From Cytophagaceae bacterium (GTDB lineage: Bacteria > Bacteroidota > Bacteroidia > Cytophagales > Cytophagaceae): DNA of 32,322 nt. Numbering within the stretch: the stretch's first letter is position 1; every line of letters starts with the position of its first letter. Location of the stretch: assembly GCA_014376985.1 (NCBI GenBank), contig JACMQM010000026.1, forward strand, positions 1-32,322. Direction: 5' to 3'. The translations under genes were made by a program, and so were the position numbers. Shown here one piece after another: positions 16,125 through 23,838 of this stretch. The notes under the pieces are model-generated. The model was not told the DNA's origin. It made no database searches and worked only from the letters and a program-made list of their open reading frames with translations.

Positions 16125-18935
16125 TTATAACTTCACAATAACCCTAGTTAAGAATTCAGATCCTGTATCGATCTGAATATAATACAAGCCAGACGGTATA
16201 TCCTTTAGCGAGAGACTTGCATTGGGTTCCATCGCTCTGTAAGCAATAACTTCAAACCCTTGCGCATCAAGTACACGGACTTTAGTTGATTTGTTGGTAT
16301 TGAACATTATGTAATCAGATGTTGGATTTGGAGACAGTATAAGTAGTTCAGAAGACTCAATTGCTGACCTATCATCTGAACTTCTAGAAGCACATGTCCC
16401 TTTATCCAACCAAGCGTCAGACCAATATGCTCCTGAACCTGGACCATAGGCCCAAGCTGCTCCATTGCACCAACCGGAGTAAGGATAAGGCTTGCATTCG
16501 TATTGTCTGTTGTTATTTTTTACCTTACTACCAGCTGTATAATTTCCACTTTCAACATATTGTACAAGCGAAGTACAAGCATTGGTAACCACGTTTGCAA
16601 CATTAACCGATACCGCAGAAGAGGTTGTAACTGCGCCACTATTGTCTGTTGCTTTGGCTGTAATCGTATATGTTCCAGCAACTAAATTTGTCCAAGTATA
16701 TGAATAGGGAGACGTAGCGTCACTGTATAGTAAAGCAGACCCATTGTAGAAATCTACTTTTGCAATAGAACCATCGCTGTCTGATGCATTCGCACTGATT
16801 ATGATCGAAGCAGGAGCATTAACCGTTGAATTTACAGGAGAAGTCAAGAATACACTAGGCGCTTGATTTACGCTTGTAATTGGAGATCCATATACCTCCA
16901 ACTCGTAAATAGAATAACCATAAACTGTTCCTCTGGCAGAACCGTTGATACTTATAAAACGATACATGCCAGTCAATCCTGTAAAATCATTGCTTAAGGT
17001 CGTATTACCAGTAATCGTTTTTAGTGTCACCCAAGTCATGCCATCGGCAGACCCGATAATCCGATAGTCTCTTCCATAAGCAGCTTCCCATGTAATCTTT
17101 ACACGATTCACATTAAAGTTGGATCCCAAATCAACCGTTAACCATTCTGCATTTGTATACGCGGAAGACCATCGTGTTCCATATTGCCCATCAACTGAAT
17201 TGCTTGCCATATTTAATCCTGCTTCAGTAGACGACACCGTCACTTGCTTACCTGTTGCTAAGTTTGCAGGAACTGTAACTATTGCTGTCACCGTCACATT
17301 GACAGCGGCAGAAGTTGCGACTGCTCCTCTATCATCTGTAGCTCTGACAGTAAGACTATACGTACCTGCTGCTACATTTGCCCAAGAAAAAGTATACGGT
17401 GCCGTATTATCAGAACCCAATAAGGTTGTTCCATTATAAAAATCTACTTTGGCAATGGATCCATCACTATCCGATGCATTCGAGCTGATTGAAAGTGTAG
17501 CAGGTGCAGTAAAGGTTGCATTGTTTGAGGGAGCAGTGATCGCCACTGTAGGCGGTTGATTCACATTCGCTGTAGTTCCGTAAACTTCCAATTCATAAAT
17601 GGAATAACCGTATACTGTACCTCGTGCCGTGCCATTCATTCTCACATAGCGAGCAGCACCTGTTAAACCCGTATGATCGTTGACTAAGGTATTATTCCCA
17701 GTAATCGCTTTTATTGTTGACCAAGTAGTGCCATCAGTTGAATATTGTATTGTATAATCTCTTCCGTAAGCCGCTTCCCAAGTGATCTTAACTCTGTTTA
17801 CATTATAGTTGGCCCCCAAATCTACCGTCAACCATTGCGCATCGGTATACAAGGATGACCAGCGTGTGGAATAACTTCCATCTACTGCATTCGAGGCCAC
17901 ATTAGATCCTGCTTCTGTTGATGATACCGTTACAAGTTTACCTTTTGAAAGACTATTCGGCACTGGATTCCAACCTGGCATTTCATTGAGTGTTAGTACA
18001 TTCGTAGCATTATAAACATCCGATAGTTGAGCGTTGGTGTTTTTCTGTTGTGTTAATTCTGCCCAACCCATAAAATATGCCCAGCGTGGTTGTGCTTGTA
18101 AAATTTCTTTTGTTGGCAACACTTCACATTCGCCAATACCAATGGGTTTATTGCCCGCTTTATTTAAAATAGCCTGGTATTTTGCAGTAGAATAATTTTG
18201 CCCATCGGAATTATACATATCAAGTGACAAGACATCCCAATTGGCACTACCCGGATCATAATTATTTAAATCGCTGGATAGCGTACCAAAATCTTGTACA
18301 TTCCATACAAATATTAAATTTGAAAGTCCTTTTGTATTGACCAGGTAATCTCTCGTAATTTGGTACAATCTGCTACTTCCATTTGGGCCAGGTCTGTTTG
18401 CCCACCAAAATACATAGGGGTGGTTCATCTCGTGAAAAGGACGGAACAACACTTCAACACCACTATTTTCTAAGTCTTGAAGATAAGAAGCAATGACATC
18501 TAAACGGGCTTTCCAGTTTTTATTAATCTGAGAACCATCGGTGATCAAGTCGTTCCATTCTGAGTCGCTAAGCCTACCCGTTACGTTAGACCAATCGCAA
18601 GGTTCGCCCATTGTTGGCGGACAGCCATGAAAAGTAAAAGCTACTACTGCTCCTTCTTTCCATCTTGCTTTCGCTTCATTGGTAATCAATGTTCGCCATT
18701 CATGCATTGAACCCGTTCCTCCCCAGTTGTAGAAAGAAAAATCTTCTCCCCAGAGTCCAGCGTTTTGACCTGAAACCGTTTTCATCGCATCCCAATAACT
18801 ACGGTTTTGCTGACCTGCAATACACTTCTTACCAGAAATATCGTAGAGGTAATTGAGTGTATTATAATTCGTTTGAGCTTTTATTGATACTGTAAGTACC
18901 GATAATAAAACTATAAAGAGCAGTTTGTTTATCAT
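16125..18935 (-). CDS. Modular GH26 glycoside hydrolase (probable beta-mannanase), T9SS-exported
   Basis: A 936-residue secreted enzyme. In order: signal peptide (1-20); GH26 domain (about 22-322); F5/8 type C domain (about 334-453); bacterial Ig-like domain (460-550); second F5/8C (558-683); second Ig-like (690-780); a four-cysteine CBM5/12-like module (787-848); and a type A T9SS sorting domain (about 862-936). The catalytic residues are E169 (acid/base, in F-R-P-F-H-E-M-N) and E269 (nucleophile, in I-G-I-G-E-C-E), 100 residues apart as expected. C105 and C113 of F-H-G-C-P-P...P-C recur in the neighbouring GH26 and may form a disulfide. Most GH26 enzymes are endo-beta-1,4-mannanases; other GH26 specificities exist. 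The esterases nearby fit acetylated glucomannan. Confidence 0.93.
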   Translation of the reverse strand: MINKLLFIVLLSVLTVSIKAQTNYNTLNYLYDISGKKCIAGQQNRSYWDAMKTVSGQNAGLWGEDFSFYNWGGTGSMHEWRTLITNEAKARWKEGAVVAFTFHGCPPTMGEPCDWSNVTGRLSDSEWNDLITDGSQINKNWKARLDVIASYLQDLENSGVEVLFRPFHEMNHPYVFWWANRPGPNGSSRLYQITRDYLVNTKGLSNLIFVWNVQDFGTLSSDLNNYDPGSANWDVLSLDMYNSDGQNYSTAKYQAILNKAGNKPIGIGECEVLPTKEILQAQPRWAYFMGWAELTQQKNTNAQLSDVYNATNVLTLNEMPGWNPVPNSLSKGKLVTVSSTEAGSNVASNAVDGSYSTRWSSLYTDAQWLTVDLGANYNVNRVKITWEAAYGRDYTIQYSTDGTTWSTIKAITGNNTLVNDHTGLTGAARYVRMNGTARGTVYGYSIYELEVYGTTANVNQPPTVAITAPSNNATFTAPATLSISSNASDSDGSIAKVDFYNGTTLLGSDNTAPYTFSWANVAAGTYSLTVRATDDRGAVATSAAVNVTVTAIVTVPANLATGKQVTVSSTEAGLNMASNSVDGQYGTRWSSAYTNAEWLTVDLGSNFNVNRVKITWEAAYGRDYRIIGSADGMTWVTLKTITGNTTLSNDFTGLTGMYRFISINGSARGTVYGYSIYELEVYGSPITSVNQAPSVFLTSPVNSTVNAPASIIISANASDSDGSIAKVDFYNGSALLYSDATSPYSYTWTNLVAGTYTITAKATDNSGAVTTSSAVSVNVANVVTNACTSLVQYVESGNYTAGSKVKNNNRQYECKPYPYSGWCNGAAWAYGPGSGAYWSDAWLDKGTCASRSSDDRSAIESSELLILSPNPTSDYIMFNTNKSTKVRVLDAQGFEVIAYRAMEPNASLSLKDIPSGLYYIQIDTGSEFLTRVIVKL

Positions 18936-19103
18936 ATCTATTAGTGTTTTTCTTATAGTAAATGAATCTATTTATTGTAGTACTCAACTATAAATTCGAA
19001 GCGAAATTTTTAGTTTCATGTTCATTCAAACAACTAGTAATTGTATCCATTTTGCTTTGTATACTAAGGCTACACAATCATACTTCTCTACTAACTACTA
19101 GAA
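18936..19103. other. Spacer upstream of the first GH26 gene
   Basis: AT-rich spacer of under 200 bases that must carry the GH26 promoter on the minus strand. I found no exact TAnnTTTG there and no copy of the GTCCGAA repeat seen in front of the GH26-GH18 gene. Read-through from the upstream gene is limited by the terminator at 19112-19143. Confidence 0.4.
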
Positions 19104-19143
19104 TTTTATAAAAGAAGCAGGGATACTAGCATCCCTGCTTCTT
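19104..19143 (-). terminator. Intrinsic terminator of the GH26-GH18 gene
   Basis: A perfect 13-bp stem (19112-19124 with 19131-19143) with a 6-base loop; on the minus strand it is followed by TTTTATAAAATT. It lies 15 bases past the stop codon. Confidence 0.92.
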
Positions 19144-19157
19144 AGAATGACAAAAAA

Positions 19158-22100
19158 TTATTTCTTAATGATAGCCTTCGTCACCAATTCATTACCCGTA
19201 TCGATGCGAATATAATAAATGCCCGCTGCCAGTTCTGATACATGAAGAATACCATTGGCATTTACCGATGTCTCCGTCATCACTTCCATACCTTGTACAT
19301 TGAATACGCGCACTGTTGAGGCAAGATCTGAATGGATGGTTATCACATCGGTTGCAGGATTCGGAGATAAAAATACTTCTGAAACTTGTGCGTCATTTAT
19401 TCCTACTAGATCCGCTGCACTTCTTGCAGTACATGATCCTTTGTCCAACCAAGCATCTGACCAGTATGCGCCAGAACCAGGACCATAAGCCCATGCTGCA
19501 CCGTTACACCAGCCTGAGTAAGGATAAGGCTTGCACTCGTATTGTCTACCGTTGTTTTTCACTTTGCTACCTGCAGCATAGCCTGCGTTTTCAATATATT
19601 GAGCAATAGATGCGCACGTATTGTTAACCACATTGACCACTGTAATGGTGATCGCAGAAGACGTAGTACCTGCTCCACTGTTATCTGTTGCTCTAGCAGT
19701 AATCGTATAGGTCCCCGCTGCCACATTCGTCCATGTAAAGGTAAATGGTGCGGCATAATCATTAAACAACAAAGTAGAACCGCTGTAAAAATCTACTTTA
19801 GAAACAGTACCATCGGCATCACTTGCATTGGCAGATATGGTAATTGTAGCCGGTGCATTGAATGATGCATTCGCTGAAGGAGAAGTTAAAGTCACTGATG
19901 GAGGCGTATTTACAACCACCACATTAGTTACCGTAACCACAGAAGCAAAAGAGGTTGCCACCGCACCCACATTGTCCGTTGCTCTTGCAGTAATCGTATA
20001 GCTACCTGCAGCGATATTCGTCCAGGTGAACGAATATGGCACTGTAGCATCAGAATTCAATAACGTTGTTCCATTGTAGAAATCTACTTTAGTTACCGAA
20101 CCGTCGCTGTCCGAAGCATTGGCGCTGATCACAATAGAAGCTGGAGCAGTTACACTGGTGTTGTTCGCAGGAGAAGTTAAAGACACCGTCGGCAACTGAT
20201 TCGTATTACCAGCCGCAGTTCCATAAACTTCCAATTCGTAGATTGAATAACCATACGCCGTTCCTCTCGCAGTGCCGTTCATACTGATGTAACGATACGT
20301 TCCAGTAAGGCCAACATGATCATTCGTTAACGTTGTGTTACCTGTAATCGTTTTTAACGCAGTCCACGTAACACCATCCAAAGAACCTACTACTCTGTAA
20401 TCTCTTCCGTAGGCTGCTTCCCATGTAATCTTCACGCGGTTCACATCGTAGTTAGCGCCTAAATCAACCGTTAACCATTGTGCATCGGTGTATAAAGAAG
20501 ACCAACGCGTTCCATACTGACCGTCCACTGCATTAGAAGCTACGTTGGCTCCTGCTTCTGTCGAAGAAACCGTTACAGCTTTACCAGTAGCCAAGTTAAC
20601 CGGAACTGGTATCACGCCATACACTTCCAATTCATAGACAGAGTAACCAAAGGCTGTTCCTCTCGCTGTACCATTCATACGCACATAACGTGCTGTTCCT
20701 GTAAGTCCAGTATGATCATTCATTAAGCTGGTGTTTCCTGTCACCGCTCTCGCTGTTGTCCAGTTTGTACCATCCGTAGAATACTGTACGGTATAATCTC
20801 TTCCGTACGCAGCTTCCCATGTAATCTTCACACGATTCACGGCATACACTGCACCTAAATCAACAGTCAGCCATTCTGCGTCTGTATAAGCAGACGACCA
20901 ACGAGTAGCGTATTGACCATCTACCGCATTCCCCGCTGCATTCACTCCTGCTTCGGTGGATGAAACAGATACCGGCTTACCGGTTGCTAAATTTACAGGA
21001 ACAGGTGTAACATTGCTTCGGGATTTCACCACCTGATCAATGGCGAGTAAAAGTGATTTAGCCCCTGTTGCATCTTGAGACAATTCCCAAATCATCACAC
21101 CACCTATAGCCTGATCAAAAGAGTAATTAACTTTTGCTTTGATGGTGGGAATGCCATTGTACCAAATTGTACTGCCCGCCTGGTCTGCATTTTCAGCACC
21201 AGCATACGTACTCACGATATTTTTATAAGACCATTCTCCAGAAACAGAGCCAAATCCATAGCCGTAAAAAGGAAGTCCCAATACCGCTTTATTTTTTGGC
21301 AATCCTCTTCCTAACCAATATTGAACATTACTTTGTGCATAAGCATAAGAAGAATGCTGCCCCGGATTAGACGTATCCCAAGGACCAGTTGCATCATACG
21401 CCATGATGTTAATAAAGTCAAAATAGGCAAACGTAGAACTTGGCACATTACCGCCCCCATATCCTTGAGACAAAGCGGCTGTCAATCCTTTGCCTGCAGG
21501 CTTCAAGGCGGCAGAAAGATCCGCGATGAATTTACCATAATCACCATTGATGGCTGGACCTTCTAAGTCGACATCGATGCCGTCGAAATTACGTGCTTGC
21601 AGATACGCAGCTATTTTAGAAACAAAACCTGCTCGACGTGCATCACTGATCAGGCTGAAATAATTACCTTGAATAGTAGGATCCGTTGAAGCAGAACCTC
21701 CTCCAATAGAAACGTATACTTTCACATTGTTGGCATGTGCTTTTTGAATTAAAGCAGCATCGCCTGCATTAAACGATAGATCTCCATTGGAATTTGGATT
21801 TTCAAACGCAATGTTAATGTGGGTTAACTTTGCATAATCAATCGCATTGGAATACGTATTTAGATCATTCCAATTGGCCACATAAGCCACCACTTTAGTA
21901 GCAGATGAGGGCGGAGTGACAGGATTATTCACTACCACAGTAATCGCTGAAGATGTTGTTCCTGCCCCGTTGTTATCAGTCCCTCTAGCTGTAATGGTAT
22001 AAGTTCCAGCTGCTACATTAGACCATGAATAAGTATAAGGTGCTGCATTGTCAGTAGCCAATAAAGTACTTCCGCTATAGAAATCTACTTTAGTAACCGA

Positions 22101-23597
22101 ACCGTCGCTATCCGCTGCATTGGCGCTGATTAAAAGAGTAGCGGGTGCTGTGACGTTCGAATTGTTATTAGGAGAAGTAAGTGATACTGTTGGTGCTTGA
22201 TTAACGACAGCAGCAGTGCCATATACTTCCAATTCAAATATAGAATATCCATATGCGGTTCCACGAGCCGTTCCATTGATGCGAACATAGCGAGCCATTC
22301 CTGTAAGACCTGTATGATCATTGCTTAAGCTCGTATTTCCGGAAATTATTTTCGCCGTTGCCCAAGTTGTTCCATCGGTAGAATATTGCACCGTATAATC
22401 TTTTCCATAAGCTGCCTCCCATGTAATTTTTACACGGTTCACATTGTAGTTGGAAGCTAAGTCAACCGTTAACCACTGCGCATCGCTGTATGCAGAAGAC
22501 CAACGGGTGATATAACTGCCATCTACAGCATTGGATGCGATGTTAGCTCCCGCTTCAGTAGAAGACACTGTAACAGGTTTTGCAGTTGCTAAGTTAGTTG
22601 GTGCTGTTACATTGCCCCATCCTGGCATTTCATCGCGTGTAATTACACGTGGATTAGCATAGCAAGCTTGAATTTCGGCTACGGAATTAGTTTGCTGGGG
22701 AGGATTGTTGTAATCTTTTTCTAGGCCATAAGCCCATACCATGAAGAAACTCATGTTAGGCTGGTTGTTAAACTCGGACTGCACCGGCAATTTAAACGTT
22801 TCTCCATTCGCTACAGGCTTGCCTGATGCTTGTCCAAGTAAAGCATTGTAATAACTTGTATTGGTATGGCCATCGCCGTAAATATCTAATGCAGCAATAT
22901 CAAAATATGCAGCACCAGGATTATAATCTCCAAAATTAGTACTCATGTCTTGCACATCCCACACCCAAATTAAATTCGAAAGACCTTTAGTATTGGTCAT
23001 GTAATCGTGCGTCAATTTCCAAAGCGCTTTTGTATTTGCAGCACCACCAGAGTTCCACCAAAAGGCAGTTTGGTTTTGTTCATGAAGTGGTCTCCACATC
23101 ACCTCTACTCCTTTATCTTCTAAGTATTGCAGGTAAACCGATATTTGATCGATTCTTGATTTCCAAGTATTGTTTAAAGCACTTCCATTGGTAAGTAGTT
23201 GACTCCATTGTGAAGAATTTAAACTACTTAATAAACCTCCGTCCCAATTACATACATCTCCTTGCACTGGAGGACAAGTATGCCACATGAGGTTCACCGC
23301 AGCTCCCGCATTCCATTGACGTTCGGCTTCGTAGGTAATGGCCCATCGAGCTGGCCCATCTCCATTAAACAAAAAATCGCCGCTGTACAAAGCAGGATAT
23401 TTCCCCGTCAACTGGTTAACCCTGTTTGTCCAATAGTTCTCGTTGGTGCCATCTTTTTGATCGTTGTGCTGACCCGACATGATGTATTTACCTGTAATAC
23501 TATTTAAATAATTCACTGTTTTGAAACGGGATTGTCCCTGAACCGATACAATAAGTAGCAGCAAAAGGCCTAATAGAAATAGTAGCTTTTTTCTCAT
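19158..23597 (-). CDS. Bifunctional GH26-GH18 modular enzyme, T9SS-exported
   Basis: A 1479-residue secreted protein. In order: signal peptide (1-21); GH26 (about 23-327); F5/8 type C (335-460); Ig-like (466-556); GH18 (568-858); two tandem F5/8C domains (869-993 and 1001-1124); two Ig-like domains (about 1134-1222 and 1230-1320); four-cysteine CBM5/12-like module (about 1325-1389); type A T9SS tail (about 1400-1479). GH26 catalytic residues are E173 (R-P-L-H-E-Q-N) and E266 (V-A-N-G-E-T). GH18 has the full D-G-I-D-V-D-L-E motif (D672-E679), with S-I-G-G-G and M-A-Y-D strands, so both domains should be active. The GH18 part resembles a chitinase-like group common in Bacteroidota. Mannan- plus chitin-directed activity in one chain is the simplest reading; exact substrates are unproven. 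Confidence 0.93.
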   Translation of the reverse strand: MRKKLLFLLGLLLLLIVSVQGQSRFKTVNYLNSITGKYIMSGQHNDQKDGTNENYWTNRVNQLTGKYPALYSGDFLFNGDGPARWAITYEAERQWNAGAAVNLMWHTCPPVQGDVCNWDGGLLSSLNSSQWSQLLTNGSALNNTWKSRIDQISVYLQYLEDKGVEVMWRPLHEQNQTAFWWNSGGAANTKALWKLTHDYMTNTKGLSNLIWVWDVQDMSTNFGDYNPGAAYFDIAALDIYGDGHTNTSYYNALLGQASGKPVANGETFKLPVQSEFNNQPNMSFFMVWAYGLEKDYNNPPQQTNSVAEIQACYANPRVITRDEMPGWGNVTAPTNLATAKPVTVSSTEAGANIASNAVDGSYITRWSSAYSDAQWLTVDLASNYNVNRVKITWEAAYGKDYTVQYSTDGTTWATAKIISGNTSLSNDHTGLTGMARYVRINGTARGTAYGYSIFELEVYGTAAVVNQAPTVSLTSPNNNSNVTAPATLLISANAADSDGSVTKVDFYSGSTLLATDNAAPYTYSWSNVAAGTYTITARGTDNNGAGTTSSAITVVVNNPVTPPSSATKVVAYVANWNDLNTYSNAIDYAKLTHINIAFENPNSNGDLSFNAGDAALIQKAHANNVKVYVSIGGGSASTDPTIQGNYFSLISDARRAGFVSKIAAYLQARNFDGIDVDLEGPAINGDYGKFIADLSAALKPAGKGLTAALSQGYGGGNVPSSTFAYFDFINIMAYDATGPWDTSNPGQHSSYAYAQSNVQYWLGRGLPKNKAVLGLPFYGYGFGSVSGEWSYKNIVSTYAGAENADQAGSTIWYNGIPTIKAKVNYSFDQAIGGVMIWELSQDATGAKSLLLAIDQVVKSRSNVTPVPVNLATGKPVSVSSTEAGVNAAGNAVDGQYATRWSSAYTDAEWLTVDLGAVYAVNRVKITWEAAYGRDYTVQYSTDGTNWTTARAVTGNTSLMNDHTGLTGTARYVRMNGTARGTAFGYSVYELEVYGVIPVPVNLATGKAVTVSSTEAGANVASNAVDGQYGTRWSSLYTDAQWLTVDLGANYDVNRVKITWEAAYGRDYRVVGSLDGVTWTALKTITGNTTLTNDHVGLTGTYRYISMNGTARGTAYGYSIYELEVYGTAAGNTNQLPTVSLTSPANNTSVTAPASIVISANASDSDGSVTKVDFYNGTTLLNSDATVPYSFTWTNIAAGSYTITARATDNVGAVATSFASVVTVTNVVVVNTPPSVTLTSPSANASFNAPATITISANASDADGTVSKVDFYSGSTLLFNDYAAPFTFTWTNVAAGTYTITARATDNSGAGTTSSAITITVVNVVNNTCASIAQYIENAGYAAGSKVKNNGRQYECKPYPYSGWCNGAAWAYGPGSGAYWSDAWLDKGSCTARSAADLVGINDAQVSEVFLSPNPATDVITIHSDLASTVRVFNVQGMEVMTETSVNANGILHVSELAAGIYYIRIDTGNELVTKAIIKK
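20218..21010 (-). repeat. 396-bp tandem duplication of the F5/8 type C module
   Basis: Within the GH26-GH18 gene two F5/8C modules with their P-V-P-V-N-L-A-T-G-K linkers lie back to back with a 396-bp (132-codon) period, e.g. the shared ACTTCCAATTC at 20227 and 20623. The copies have diverged in the middle (Y-T-V-Q-Y-S-T-D-G versus Y-R-V-V-G-S-L-D-G). Confidence 0.85.
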
Positions 23598-23624
23598 AAT
23601 AAATTGGGTTTATCTAATATTAAT

Positions 23625-23653
23625 CAAACATACATAAGCTCTTCGTCTATCAA
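23625..23653 (-). promoter_or_regulatory. Bacteroidota-type promoter of the GH26-GH18 gene
   Basis: On the minus strand TTG (23651-23653), an 18-base spacer and TATGTTTG (23625-23632) match the -33 / -7 consensus TTG...TAnnTTTG. The predicted transcript would begin near 23618, about 20 bases before the ATG at 23597. Confidence 0.75.
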
Positions 23654-23659
23654 TCTCAT

Positions 23660-23698
23660 TTCCGTCCGAAGGAATTTTAATCCTGTCCGAATTAATTT
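23660..23698. promoter_or_regulatory. Direct repeat, candidate operator for the hybrid two-component regulator
   Basis: GTCCGAA occurs at 23664-23670 and again at 23685-23691, exactly 21 bp apart (two helical turns), with further matches such as AATTT on the 3' side. The first copy ends about 11 bp upstream of the -33 element of the GH26-GH18 promoter. This geometry fits an AraC-type activator; a third degenerate copy (GTCCTGA, 23714-23720) is out of phase. Confidence 0.55.
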
Positions 23699-23788
23699 CC
23701 GTATGATACAATTGTCCTGAAATATGATAGGATTGTCTTTTTTTTGAGGTTTTGAGCCGGATTTAAAAAATTGATGCCACAGGAAATA

Positions 23789-23816
23789 TTGAAGGCTTAA
23801 AAGTTTTTGTAGTTTG
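23789..23816 (+). promoter_or_regulatory. Tentative promoter of the hybrid regulator gene
   Basis: TTG at 23789-23791, an 18-base gap, then TAGTTTG at 23810-23816, one base short of TAnnTTTG. It lies 22 bases before the ATG at 23839. The match is imperfect. Confidence 0.3.
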
Positions 23817-23838
23817 TTTAAAGGGCAGTTATACACGT

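Noticed and set aside
16880-22600. Repeated DNA that might suggest a mobile or CRISPR-like array
   Set aside because: The repeats are in-frame protein modules (F5/8C and Ig-like) with diverged copies, not short identical repeats with unique spacers.
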